From: Cunninghamia lanceolata
Taxonomy: Eukaryota > Streptophyta > Pinopsida > Cupressales > Cupressaceae
DNA: 64,000 bases
Reading direction: 5' to 3'
NCBI GenBank assembly: GCA_027924645.1
Contig: BSBN01000829.1
Coordinates: 2,604,001 to 2,668,000 of the forward strand
The notes under the pieces are model-generated. The model was not told the origin of the DNA. It did not search any database and was given only the letters and a program-made list of their open reading frames with translations. Made by a program: the position numbers and the translations under genes. Below, one piece after another: positions 36,226-47,944 of the stretch. The stretch's first letter is position 1, and every line of letters starts with the position of its first letter.

Positions 36226-36970
36226 TGTAGAGTTTTTAGGGTTGAGGGTTGAGGTTTTTGGGTTTAGGGTTTAAGGTATATGGTTGAGGGATTAGGGATT
36301 AAGTAATAGGTTGAGGGTAGAGGGTAGAGGGTAGAGGGTTGAGGGTTACAATTGAGGGATAATATTCAGCTTGTTGAGTGTATAAGATTAATTGTGTAAG
36401 GTATGGGGATTAGGGTTTAGGATATTGGGTTTAGGGTTTACGATATGGATTGAGGGTATATAAGGCATAGGGTGACTTGGGTTGAGAGTGTATGGTTTAG
36501 GTTTTAAGTATAGGGTTGAGGCACAATATTCAGGGTTTAGGGTATAAGGGTGAGGTTATAGGGTATAACGATGAGGGTTTGTAGGTGTAGGTTTCAGAGT
36601 TTAAGGTAGAGGGTTGAGGATTGAACGATTAGGGCTTAAGTATATGGTTGAGGGTAGAGGGTAGAGGGTTTAGAGTTTATAGTTGAGGGATAATGTTCAA
36701 GATTGAGTGTCTAAGATATAGGGTTTAGGGTTTAAGGTTGAGGATCTAAGGCATATGGATGAGGGTTGAGGGTTTAAGGCATAAGTATAGGGTTGATGGT
36801 ATAGGGTATAGGGTAGAGGTTTGAAGGTTTAGGGATAATGTTCAAGGTTGAGTGTCCAAGGTTAAGTGTATAGGGTATAGGGTTTAAGGGTATCTAGGGG
36901 TTGAGAGTTTAGGGTTTAAGGGTTAAGGGTTGAGGCTTTAGGGCCGAGGGTTAAGGGATTAGGGTTTAAG
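36226..36970 (+). repeat. Degenerate telomere-like repeat array, left part
   Basis: TTTAGGG, TTGAGGG, TATAGGG and TTAAGGG heptamers and near-heptamers throughout. Before the gypsy insertion it was continuous with the array from 50944. At the junction, AAGGTATA joined to GTATAGTGTCGAGGG restores the array's own AAGGTATAGTGTCGAGGG phrase (seen at 53167). Confidence 0.9.
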
Positions 36971-36975
36971 GTATA
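36971..36975. other. Target site duplication, left (GTATA)
   Basis: Identical to 50939-50943 on the far side of the gypsy element. Confidence 0.9.
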
Positions 36976-39969
36976 TGTTGTGATGTTCACAACACGCCCC
37001 ATTTTGCTCCTTAGCAAAATGAGGACCCCTGCTGTTGCTTTGCTTTTTTCGCTTCTGCTTGTGTTGTTTTGCTTGGTGGTAAAGCAAAAAGAGGAAAGAA
37101 TTGCAAAACTTCGTTAAAAATAGAGAAAAATGCATTTTTAGTACCAATGCATGATATGGTTGGATTCCTTGTGAAAAATGAGCTAGGGTTGCTTTTTGAA
37201 CCGTCTTAAAATTTGCCATATTTTGCAAGTTATGATCATTTTGGTAGAATGTACAATCAGGTTTTGCATGATACAGTGTCAGTTGTCTGCCTTTTTTCCT
37301 TGTTTGCATTTGGTTAAAATTCTGAAATATACATTCAGGGTGGATTTTAGGTTAAAATTTAATATTGTTTTGAGTTCCACTTTGTATCTCACATTTATAT
37401 GTTCGGCAGGTCTGACCATACAAGACAAATGAACAAGGCATAGTATTCAAACATGGGCTCATCGGCCTAACTTTCAACATCGGCAATGTTATGAGTTTTC
37501 CTGCCGAAGGATGTGGTCTCCCCGATGGCCTATTGCCATCGATATAACATATAGTATTGGCCGAGTTTGGTATTGTCTCCCCGAAGGGGTGTCTCTCACC
37601 GATGATATAGTCATCGGCATAACTTTCAAGTATCGGCGGTGTTTGGTTTTGTCATGGCGATAGCGAGTCTTACACCGATACAAGGTAACAAGGGATATCG
37701 GCCGGAGTTGAACGATCGGTGGGGATATTTTTTGCCTTGCCGATATCTAGTGTCATGCCGATAGGAATTTAGTGAAGGGTATCGGCGGGGGAGGTCCAGT
37801 GTTACACCGATGGGAGGTATAAGGTGATCGGCGGAGGAAGTTTGTGCCTCGCCGATGGGCGATCTTAGCTTGATGAACAAAAGGGAACTTAGCCGAAAAA
37901 GGAAGGGGATGCATCGGCGTAACCAATAGCGATCGGAATGAAACTTTAAACCCTCCCTGATGGACCATCCCACGCCGATATAGCTATCGGCATAACAAAC
38001 AACAGTCAGAGAGAAGTATTAGGCCTTCATCGACGATAGATCTCACGCTGATATAAGGGCGATCGGTGTAGCAAATGGTAATTGGAGTGAACATTAAGGC
38101 TTTCGCTGATAGGGAGTCTCACACTGATGTAAAGGGGTGTCGGCCAAACAATATGTATCAGCCAATCAAGTTTTTGACTCACCGATGGGCGATGTCAGGC
38201 CGATAGGAAGGAAAAGCAAGCCGCTAGGGCTATTTCAGTGAAACTCACGCCGATATAAGACATCAGCCAAGCAGTATGTATTGGCCAATCAAGTTTTTGA
38301 CTCACCGATGGGCAATGTCAGGCCGATACGAAGGAAAAGTAGGCCGCTAGGGCTATTTCGGTAGGACTCATGCCGATATGAGGCATCGGCCAAACAATGG
38401 ACGATTGGCCAATCGATTTTTGGGCTTGCCGATGGGCGATGTCATGCCGATGGGCGGGAAAAAGGAAAGCGATAAAGTTTCAGATCAATTTTTTGAGCTC
38501 GACAGCATTTTTTTCGGTCAACGGTGGTTGACCCGTGCATTTTGAACGCGTTTTTAGGGCTTTTTTGGACCTGATTTCTACATTTTTTTGCACAGTCATG
38601 CCTTGATTCAATGGATGTTTTGGTTTCCTACTGTTCATTTGATGGAATGGTACTTATTGTTGATTTGTCTATTTGCAGGCTTGCAGTTGAAGAAGTAGCT
38701 GAAATTTATGGTAGTGACATCGCAGAGGAGGAAATCCAATCTCACAGCAGAGGAAGATAAGAATGAAGGGTGAGGAGGTCAAGGGTCATTCATTGATAAG
38801 GACAAAATGCAGCTGAAAGCATCATCACAGCAGACCACTAGAGTTATTGTTAACCTACTAAACTTCCCAGAGGGCATTTTTCTCGCCTAGATTTGATGTG
38901 TGCTCAGAGGTATTTTGGGAAACTAGCTCACCTGCATTTATTGTTGTAACCAAGGGTTTGAACCAGGGTTTAGTTAGGTTTTTTTTACTATAGTGAGGAC
39001 AATCAGAGTCTTTATATTGTGCCTCTCTACACTGTAATACTTTACAACAGGGATTTTAGGAATACACAGGGATTTTAGCATTTTGCCAGAATTGTAGATT
39101 CTGTCTGGGCATAGTTTAGTTTAGAGGAGGTCGCCTGTTGTTTGCAGTAAGGAGTGCGTGGAACATCTAGCTTCCTTATTGTATCTGTAAAGCTTGTAAG
39201 TTCTCTGTAGTTTGATCAATGAAACTAAGAGTCATTCCGACATTGTAAATCATGCATGACTGTCTGTTTCTAATACAATTGAATCTGGAATTCTGCATCT
39301 ATCTTCTGAGTGTTTTCCTACTCTTCTTTGTGTTTTGAAACATTTTCTCTGAGAGCTTGCAATTTTAGGTGTATGTTTGTGAAAATGCTCAGAATATACA
39401 TTTAAGGTTTTAACTATGGATTTGATCAAATTGCTGTATGATTTATATAGTGCACAACAGAACAATTAGATCCTTCGGTAGAGTGAATGAAGTTTAGATT
39501 AGATCTTTCTAACTTTTCCCAACCCATCTGAAATACTTAGCTTAAAACGTAGAAATTTGAAGGAAATTTGTCTCATATTTGAAGAAGCATGAACAACAGA
39601 GTTGAAAGTAGACAAGTTTTCATAAATATTTAAAAGGAGAAAGCTGCAATAATTCAAGAAAACCATCTAAAGCTTTGCAGCATAGTAACACTTTTATGCA
39701 AAGGAATGAACAACATATTGACATTTATTAATCTTTTGCATAGTTTGAGTCCAGTTAACCAACAAAAAACCTTAAATTATGTAAGGCCCCTTGAACATTA
39801 CAGCTTCACATTAACCAACTGAATTTGACCAATAGGTCAAGACCTGACCACAGTAAACTTGGGATTAAGTGAATCTTAAACAATTCCTTCATATCTTTCA
39901 AGTCAGTTTTGTTTCATTATATGTGAATTTTAACTTATTGTTATGATTGCATCAAAACAATCACCAACA
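36976..39969 (+). repeat. Gypsy 5' LTR
   Basis: Opens TGTTGTGATGTTCACAAC, ends CACCAACA. Positions 37440-38470 are packed with GCCGAT / ATCGGC words, including about two and a half tandem units of ~123 bp (38162, 38285, 38409). ORFs on either strand inside it, such as 36959-37309 and 37626-37973, recur in the other LTR and have no family features. Confidence 0.95.
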
Positions 39970-39974
39970 GTTTT

Positions 39975-39992
39975 TTGGTGCTAGAAGGAGGG
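39975..39992 (+). promoter_or_regulatory. Primer binding site candidate
   Basis: TTGGTGCTAGAAGGAGGG lies five bases after the LTR end. The position and the TGG start fit a tRNA primer site; the tRNA was not identified. Confidence 0.6.
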
Positions 39993-40025
39993 CCTGATTT
40001 GAATTAGGGTTTGTTTCAAACTGGC

Positions 40026-41945
40026 TAATAACAGTGATAGAGTGACCAGGTCTAGATCTAGTTTAGGGGATATTTTTGTACAACTACCTGATATAAGGTG
40101 AAGTAAGAACCCTTTGATTTGGAATCCTAAAATATCGCAAGCAGGAAGTTCATTCGGAACACCTCCTGGGTCACCTTTTAACATCCGTAGCATTGTGAGT
40201 CCTAACAGATCACTATTCAGATCTTTAAATCTTGGTTCAGGCACTCCTGGAGGTCTCAATCCTCCTATAAATCTTATCCCACCAATCAATCTAGGTATTC
40301 CTACAAGCTTATGTCAAGCTCAAACACCTACAATGGCTTATTTCAATGTCAATTGTCCCATATTTTTTAATGATTATCATGAGATGCCCAAAAATCCAGA
40401 AAAGATATGTCTTAAATACCAGTTACACCAAGATCCGGAAGACCACATCAGAATATTTAAGGAAGCATGTTTTAGGGCCAGATTAGAGCACGAGGATGTT
40501 GTGTGTAGATTGTTTCCCTACACCTTTAGTGAACAAGCCTCTAACTGGTATGTAAACCTACCTAACGGTTACATTCCTTCTTGGTCACTTATGGAAGAAG
40601 CATTTCTGTCAAGATTTAGAGGACCCATTGATCCTTGCATCCTGTATCATAAATTGGCTACCATAAAAAGGGGAGAGGGAGAGTTGATTGATAATTTCAA
40701 TGACAGATTTCAAAAGGCCTACTCTAGGTTAGTAGACCCTTACACCGTGGATGATGATACCTCGTTGGCTATGTACTATGCAGCCTTGGACCCTTTAACT
40801 GCCATGTTTGTCAAAAGAAAACATGACATAGATTCAATATCCAAAGCCTATAAAGAGGCAGCCTCAGTGAACCAAGAGATGAGGCATACAACTTGTAGCC
40901 CATTTGTTAACAGAGGAAATTTTGGGATGCAGAATCAAGCACAACCATGGAATGGAGCCCCTATGTAACACACTCCATTATTAAATCTGGTTCCTTCTTA
41001 CACACCTGTGTATAGTCCTACCCCAATCCAAGCTATAACTCCTTACACGGGTAGCACTTCTAATAACAGTCAAAATAATGGTCAGCCTTTCTTCCAACCT
41101 CCTAGGGATACAACTGTGGCAAAAGCACAGGAGGAAAGGGAAGAAATCAAAGAGATCACTGCACATTTGAAAAGGTTAACCACCGAAGTGACACAACTAA
41201 GAAATGAGAACCTCTATGGAAGAGGCAACCAAAACTACAATAAAAATTAGAATTATAACCAAGGCCAAAATCCAAACTATAGTTCCAATCAAAATCAACA
41301 TTACAATCAGAACTACAATCAGAGCCATACCCAAAATAACAACCAGGGCTAATGTTCAAATTAGAACCAAAACTATAATCAGCATCAAGGCCCCAGCCAT
41401 GGGCAACCAATGCAAAATAGAGGGCCAGTGGTAGATAATAGGACCTGGGGAAATAATAACAGAAATCAGAATCAGCCTAGGCCACCCAAGACATGGAACA
41501 CTGGGCCCAACAATGGTACTCTAGCTTCTCCTTTTGAGAATATAGATAATCACGATGCGAAACAAATAGCTGGCATCCAAATGGCCAGTATAGCACCCAA
41601 AAATTGGTGCAGATTTCATAATACTAATGCCCATGCTGAGCATGACTGTCCACAGTTCCATTTAGTAGCCAGCATTTTTAATATAGATGTGCAGCCTCCT
41701 ACCTCTGAATTTCTCATTCCCAAGGGTAATGAGGTAGTACCCTCAGGATATGATACAACCTTAGTCTTAGAAATGTTTACCTTTACAACTGCAGAAGAGA
41801 AAGAGGATGAATTGCTAGAAGATGGACCATACTATTGTGAAAATCTTTATCCTGAATTAGCCTTTGTGTTAAATGCTTTTCAGTTTCCATTTGAAACTGA
41901 AAATGAGGTATTAACTGAAACAGAAGAAGTGCAGGCTTTTCAATA
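40026..41945 (+). pseudogene. Gypsy gag with nucleocapsid
   Basis: The frame can be followed from NSDRVTRSRSSLGDIFVQ (about 40030) through the 284-codon open part at 40114-40968. This has the Retrotrans_gag core (HQDPEDHIRIFKEACFRARL, YTFSEQASNWYVNLPNGYIP, SWSLMEEAFLSRFRG). An Asn/Gln-rich stretch (41200-41480) follows, then WCRFHNTNAHAEHDC (about 41610-41655), a CxFH...H....C zinc-knuckle-like motif. Stops at 40966, 41248, about 41346, about 41358 and 41944 read TAA or TAG where Gln codons fit the Gln-rich context. Gag would form the particle and bind RNA. Confidence 0.85.
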
Positions 41946-42157
41946 GGCAAATAAAAACCACACCTCAATTTGAGGAACAACCCTAGGCCAGGAGGACCTT
42001 TCACCACTTCCATTCCTTCAAACAACTTCAATACACCCCCAGATCAGAATGCTAGCAACAATCCTACCATACTTAAAGCTAATCAGCACACAAATAACAA
42101 AACAACAGTACAAAAGAATCAAACAAGTAAATTGAAACAATAGAGACAACAAGATTA

Positions 42158-43053
42158 ATGAGTTACTTGTCAGAGGAAATAAAGAAAATTAAGGTCAGTA
42201 TACCTCTAAATGAATTATTGAAAACTCCAGGGATCAGAAATGCTTTTATAAAATCTCTGGATACATCCATGACAGACGAGGTTTCTACTGATATAACTGT
42301 TCCTAATAGAGATTCACCACCTAAAGAGAAAAGTAAGAAAGTTGAGCTGCCTTCCAATACAAATGTAGTAATACATGCGGATAAGAGGGATGCTCCCCCT
42401 TTCTTGTTAACTGTTAGATTGTGTGGGAAGAACATACACAATTGCATGGTAGATTCTGGTGCATCAACCAACGTAATGCCCTTAGAAATATGCAAAACTC
42501 TCGGGCTGAATCCCACCAAATCTGCCAAGGTTGTCACACAATTAGATAAGACTAAGTTAGTGTGATAGGAGAACTCATGAACATTCAAATGCAATTATCT
42601 TCAAACCCTAGGGTAAGCCAAATCATTGATATTCAAGTAGTGGATATACCCATGAATTATGGAATGTTGCTGAGTAGGGATTGGTCCAAGACATTAAATG
42701 GATATATGGCCACTGACTTTTCACATATGTGGCTACCTTGGAGAGGCGTCCCAAACCAGATTAGAATAGAGGGAGAGCCCAGGATGAAACACATGATAAC
42801 AGAGTATAATCGAACGAATGAAATATTATATGCTGTTGTTGAACCTGGTGTCTATAAAATTACCAACAATGGGGTAAATATTGAAGAGATCATGATGTTA
42901 AACATTAGAAGAAAATGTGTCAACAAGGAGATAGCATTATTCATCGAGTCTGATGGAAATTCTTCATATGAAGAAAACAATGCAATAGGCAAATTTGGTC
43001 ATGCCATTAGACAAGAGGTGGAAGAGTGCATTAAACAAAATCTACCAGTCTAA
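42158..43053 (+). pseudogene. Gypsy aspartic protease
   Basis: PPFLLTVRLCGKNIHNCMVD then SGASTNVMPLEICKTLGL (42390-42510) is the retropepsin active-site region (Asp-Ser-Gly). After a TGA at 42563 the frame continues with IIDIQVVDIPMNYGMLLSRD and FSHMWLPW (42620-42740), the usual protease end of this plant lineage. The TGA fits a CGA (Arg) codon changed by one transition. A frame change separates it from the gag frame near 42000-42150. Confidence 0.85.
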
Positions 43054-43416
43054 TGTAAACTGTATAAAAACAGATGTAGGGTCCATGATAGGCAACATTC
43101 TGAGGAAAGTTGTGGAATGTGCAAAGGCATCATTGAATATGAATACAAAAAATGCATAAAGAGAGTAGAGTTACAAGAGGAAAATGAGAATCCTGATCCA
43201 ATACAGAAATACATTTAGGGTGATGTAGATGCCTTGATTCCAGATTTAGGAGAAGAAATAAAGGACAAGGGTAGTTGTCTTTCTGATTTACCAAATGAAA
43301 ATACACATATGCAAGTTGACCAAACAGAAATGCCCATGAATGAACAGGACAACACCCCATAGGTGATAAAAGAGGCAAAGCATGCCAAGACAAAAGGTTA
43401 GAAAAGTAAAGATGAC
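43054..43416 (+). other. Linker between protease and extra RNase H, with stops
   Basis: In frame, short readable stretches (CKGIIEYEYKKCIKRVEL, GDVDALIPDLGEEIKDKG) are broken by TAG and TAA codons at 43051, about 43216, about 43360 and about 43399. The polyprotein probably ran through here before mutation. Confidence 0.6.
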
Positions 43417-43830
43417 ATGTGGACATTAAAATGTGATGGGTCCAAATCAAAACAGGGCGCGGGTGCAGGTGTTGAACTCATAGATCCTCAGGGTAAATCA
43501 CATCTGGCAGCATATAGATTACAATTTTCATGTACTAACAATATTGCTGAATATGAGGCCCTAATTTTGGGACTTGTCATGGCCATCAAGAAAAGGGTGA
43601 AAACGATCAGGGTATTTTCAGACTCTGAATTAGTAGTCAGACAAGTGAGGAAACTATATGCCTGCAATTACAAAAAAATGATTAGTTACAGACACAGAGT
43701 ATGGGGATTAATAGATTCGTTTGATGCTTTTAACATAGAGCACATCCCTAGAGAGCTGAACCACAGACCAGATGCACTAGCAATTGCTGCTAGCACACTA
43801 GAACCCTTGACACTGTCAGGATTGAGATGA
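43417..43830 (+). pseudogene. Extra RNase H domain upstream of RT (aRH-type)
   Basis: A 137-codon open stretch with the RNase H type I fold signature. Catalytic acids are all present: Asp in KCDGSKSK (43435), Glu in CTNNIAEYEAL (43549), Asp in VFSDSELVV (43621) and Asp in NHRPDALA (43771). The TNN.AEY.ALI.GL motif is typical of the second, 'archaeal-type' RNase H of plant Tat-like gypsy elements and of retroviruses (family knowledge). In well-known Tat elements the extra domain lies after the RT-RNase H; here it lies between protease and RT. It degrades RNA in RNA:DNA hybrids. It ends with a TGA at 43828 in an LSGLR-FAVEL context. Confidence 0.88.
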
Positions 43831-43920
43831 TTTGCTGTTGAGCTAGTTAATGTTCCCAGTATCCCAGACAATGTTACACACTTTCAGGTATTTGGGGGGG
43901 ATCAACAAATTATTGATTTT

Positions 43921-45060
43921 TTGACTTGTAATGAGGTATTTGAGGCTCAAATCATTGATGAGCAAGAAAGGCCTGAGACAACATGGGACGAAAAGGATAT
44001 AATCAACTTGAAGAGCAACTTTTTACCCAAAGGAGTAATAGAATTAGAACTTATCTTTGACTTCAATGGAGTAATAAGACAGAAGGACTTGCCCAAAATA
44101 GAAGGGGGTAAGTGCAACTTACATAACTTAGGGACAGAGCAAAATCCACAAAATGTACTAATTGGGAAGGCTTGCTTTGAGAAAATTAGAAAAGAAATTT
44201 TAGATGTTCTGAAAGAATATAAACACGTAATAGCATGGACCTATGAAGACTTGAAAACATTTGATAAGTCCATCATAACTCACGTAATACCTTTAAGGCC
44301 AGAGGTTAAACCATTTAGACAGAAACAAAGGCCTGTGAACACTATCCTAGAGCCTTTGATCTTTGAGGAAGTAAAAAAATTGCTGTCTGCTGGAATAATT
44401 TTCCCAGTCAGACATTCAGTCTGGCTTGCTAACTTAGTACCAGTAAGGAAGAAAAAAGGAGATATTAGGTTATGCGTAGACTTCAGAAATTTGAACAAAG
44501 CATCTGAAAAGGATAATTATCCTCTGCCTCCAATAGACGAAGTGCTGCAAGTAGTAAACGGGGCAAAGATGATGTCTTTTTTAGATGGCTTCTCAGGCTA
44601 CAACCAAGTCTTGATTGATAGAGAAGATAGATTAAAAACCACCTTCACTTGCAAATGTGGAAATTATGCATATAGGAGAATGCCTTTTGGTCTGATTAAT
44701 GTAGGTGCCACTTTTTAGAGAGCCATGGACATTGCATTCTGTGGGTTATCAGGTAAGTGCATTGTTGTGTATATGGATGATTTGACTGTGTATTCCAAGG
44801 ATACATCCACCCACGCTGAAGATCTTAGGAAAATACTCAAGCGATGTGAAAGGTATGGGATTTCCCTTAATCCTAAGAAATGTATATTTGGCGTAACTGA
44901 AGGTAAATTATTAGGCCATGTCATTTCTGAAGATGGAATTTTGATTGATCCAGATATAATAGAATCCATAAAAAATTTGCAAATACCAAACAGCAGGAAA
45001 GAGTTGAAATCATTTTTTGGTAAAATTAACTTTGTTCGGAAGTTTATCACGGGTTTTGCA
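43921..45060 (+). pseudogene. Gypsy reverse transcriptase
   Basis: The frame holds KSIITHVIPLRPEVKPFRQK (pre-RT), EVKKLLSAGIIFPVRHSVWL, NLVPVRKKKGDIRLCVDFRN (fingers), LPPIDEVLQVVNGAKMMSFL (palm) and MPFGLINVGATF; then, after a TAG at 44716 where Gln is expected (TFQRAMD), the active-site box YMDDLTVYS (44770-44796). Both catalytic Asp are present. The thumb region LKSFFGKINFVRKFI follows at about 45010. One premature stop makes this copy inactive. Confidence 0.92.
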
Positions 45061-45495
45061 GAGATTGTGCAGCCATTAAATGCCATGTTGAAGAAGGATG
45101 TACAGATGGAATGGATGTCTGTGGCTAGGGCTGCATTTGAAGATATCAAGGAGGCAATTTCTAATGCTCTTGTATTGGCAAGTCCAGACTACACAAGCCC
45201 ATTTTACATATACTCCTTTGCATCTTCTCATTTAGTTGCGGCTGCCTTGACACAGAAAGGTGAAAACAATGAAGAAAGGCCCATCGCATTTATGAGTGTG
45301 CCTCTGAAGGATGCACAGTTGAGGTATCTAGACACTGAAAGACAAGCATTTGCATTAATGAGGGCTGTGAAAAAAATTAGACATTACATTCTGCGTAGCC
45401 AGATCAAAGCCATAGTGCCAAACGTAGCAGTAAAGATGTTGCTGATGCAGAACGAACCTGGAGAAAAGAGAGCCAAATGGATCACCACGCTGTAG
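45061..45495 (+). pseudogene. Gypsy RNase H after RT, catalytic acids lost
   Basis: Readable as FYIYSFASSHLVAAALTQKG, PIAFMSVPLKDAQLRYLDTE, RQAFALMRAVKKIRHYI and IVPNVAVKMLLM. In active gypsy RNase H the first block contains TDAS and the last TDH..L; here they read YSFAS and PNVAV, so two catalytic Asp are missing while the Glu (DTERQA) remains. Loss here beside a complete extra RNase H suggests that this domain was reduced to a structural tether, as in retroviruses (inference). It ends at a TAG (45493) in a TTL-EFDMEI context. Confidence 0.85.
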
Positions 45496-45589
45496 GAGTT
45501 CGACATGGAAATCATTCCCATTAAGCTGGTCAGAGGGCAGGTGTTGGTACAAACAATAGCAAATACAGATCCAGATTTGATAAAATAGT

Positions 45590-46876
45590 AGTATGTATTG
45601 AATTCCCAGAACGCATCAGATTGGTATGACGATTTAAACACCTTTCTAATAGCTGGAAAGTACCCAAATAGGATGAAAGCTTCTCAGAGGAGAGCTTTGA
45701 AGGTTAAAGCACAAAAATATATGGTGCAAGGAGGTCTTCTATTTAGGAAGAACCATGATGGAATTTATCTGAGATGCCTAAATAGAACTGAGGCAGATAA
45801 AGTGTTAACAGAACTACATGACAAGTACGGAACCGGCCATGGTTCCCATCTAGCTACAACACACAAAATACTGAGGGCGGGCTATTACTGGCCCATGATG
45901 TTCAAAGATACTGAGAGTCACATTAAAAGTTGCCACACTTGTCAGACTGCAGCAAAATAGGGGAAGAAATTAGTCCAATCCATTACAGCCTGTGATTGAA
46001 TCAAGACTGTTTGCACAGTGGGGCTTGGATTTTATTGGAGTCATCAATCCTCCATCTTCTGTAGGACACAAATTTATATTGACGGTGACAGACTACTGTA
46101 CAAGGTGGACTGAGGCTACCTACTGCAAATTCTCCACAACTGAGGTAGTTATCAAGTTTCTTGAAGAAAACATCATCACCAGGTTTGGAACTCCCTATTC
46201 ATTGGTATGTGATAATGGCCCTGCTTTCTCTTCTTTAAAGTTTTCTACATGGGCATTTGAATACGGGATCATTTTAAGGTTTTCTTCAAATTATTACCCT
46301 CAAGGTAATGGATTGGCTGAATCAACGAACAAAATTTTATTAGACATAATCAAGAAGTTGATTGCAAAGAGTCCTAGAGAGTGGAATACCCTGTTAAGAT
46401 ATGCATTATGGGTAGATAGGACCAAGTTTAAAACAACTTTAGGTAGCACACCTTATCATTTAGTTTATGGGACTGATCCCATACTTCCAGTAAATCTGAG
46501 AATACCAACCTGGAAGTTTGCCAATGAGTATCTAGGCTTTGATAACCATAGGGAAGCCAGGATAGTACAAATGCTACAATTAGATGAGAAAAGAGGTCAA
46601 GCCATCGAGAAGTTTGCCAAACACCAAGCGGTTGTTAAGAGGTGATTTGATAAAAGGACAAGAGTCAAAACATTTAGGATATCAGACTTAGTGCTGTGCT
46701 AGGACAAAGCACATGAAAAAAAGGGGAGTCATGGAAAATTCGATAAACTATGGCTAGGTCCATTGCAGGTCTCAGAAATAATAGGAGACAATACATTTAG
46801 ACTCAAGACCTTGACAGGGGAAGAGGTGCCATTGCTAGTTAATGGCCAACATTTGAAACACTACTTCCAGGCCTGA
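45590..46876 (+). pseudogene. Gypsy integrase
   Basis: The N-terminal zinc domain is at 45598-45960 (H..H in HGSHLATTHK, CHTCQ at the end). A stop (45958) and a one-base shift near 45980 follow, then the core at 45992-46645: WGLDFIGVI (Asp 46028), LVCDNGPAF (Asp 46211), GNGLAESTNK (Glu 46319), so D-D-E is complete. The C-terminal part continues past a TGA at 46643 as FDKRTRVKTFRISDLVLC, then a TAG at an expected Trp, KAHEKKGSHGKFDKLWLGPL and LLVNGQHLKHYFQA (ends about 46876). No chromodomain is present. Confidence 0.9.
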
Positions 46877-47944
46877 GGTAAAGGGCAGTCCATTTTGGTG
46901 TAATATAGTGTAAGTAATGTACAGTTCTTCTTTTGCTGTTTTCTGTTTGGGTTGGCTGTTTGTATAGTTTTGTTTTCTGTTTGTTTCTGTTTGTTGTTTT
47001 GTTTCTATTTGTACAGTTTTGTCTTCTTTTACTTTTTGTACAGTCTGTCTGTCTGTTGTTGGTTTGTTCTTTTCTCCTTAGCAGGGATTTTTGTCTTTCT
47101 TTAGAGTATTAAGGAGCAAGCCAGCAACCATTCAAAACAGTATAAAATTCAGAACATTCAAGTTAATCATTTGCAATTTACACATAACTTGTTGTGACTG
47201 TCATGAATGTAGAGAGTTGTTTTACTTGTTAAATTTCATATTCAATAAATGTGATTGAGAATTCAAGGAGGTTTCTCACGATGACACACCTAAAATCCTT
47301 GGGTTTGTTGAACCTACCAGTGTAGATATTAGGTGAAAAATCTGAGGTCACCCTTGCTACCATTACAATTCTCAGCTTAATTTCAGCAAGTGCTCACTCC
47401 TTGCATCTTGAAGTTACAAATTGCAAAATCTTATGACATCTCTATCAAAAATCAGAATGTAAAATCAGAAAATATAAAATATAAAAAAATAAATAAAGTA
47501 GATTATATTGAAAATCCAGATTAAGCCATCTAAGTAACTCTACCGGGGCTATAGACGCTCGCTGGCAGTGGGGCTCTACTTAGGAGAATTGTGACGATAA
47601 CCTTGCCGGGGCTATAGATGCTCGCTGGAAGCAAGGCTCTATCCGGTTGGCTATGAGGGAATATCCTCAACTACATAGGCTAATGTCAGTCACTGGTTTG
47701 TTCAACCGATCTTCAAGATGAGGATAATTAATCACGTGCACATACTTAAACTAAAAATGAATATCCTCAACCACATAGGCTAATGTCAGTCACTGGTTTG
47801 TTCAATCGATCTTCAAGATGAGGATAATTAATCACGTGCACATACTGAATATTGATTTGCAGGAAAGATAATCAGAAGTTATGGATTCATTTCATTTAGT
47901 TTTCTTAAATGCTTTGAATTTAATTGTTTTGTTTGGTTGCTAGT
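46877..47944 (+). other. Gypsy 3' internal region with tandem duplications
   Basis: T-rich non-coding DNA (46900-47070). CCGGGGCTATAGACGCTCGC (47545) recurs as CCGGGGCTATAGATGCTCGC (47608). A ~95-bp block containing ATATCCTCAAC(T/C)ACATAGG occurs at 47651-47745 and 47759-47846. No clear polypurine tract precedes the 3' LTR. Confidence 0.8.

Noticed and set aside
36959..37973. ORFs inside the gypsy LTRs (36959-37309, 37489-37973, 39250-39465 and their copies at 47940-50434)
   Set aside because: They recur because the LTR is duplicated; no domains, and they span promoter and repeat DNA.
44715..45149. 144-codon minus-strand ORF opposite RT
   Set aside because: Shadow of the plus-strand reverse transcriptase; the plus strand carries the YMDD box and conserved frame.
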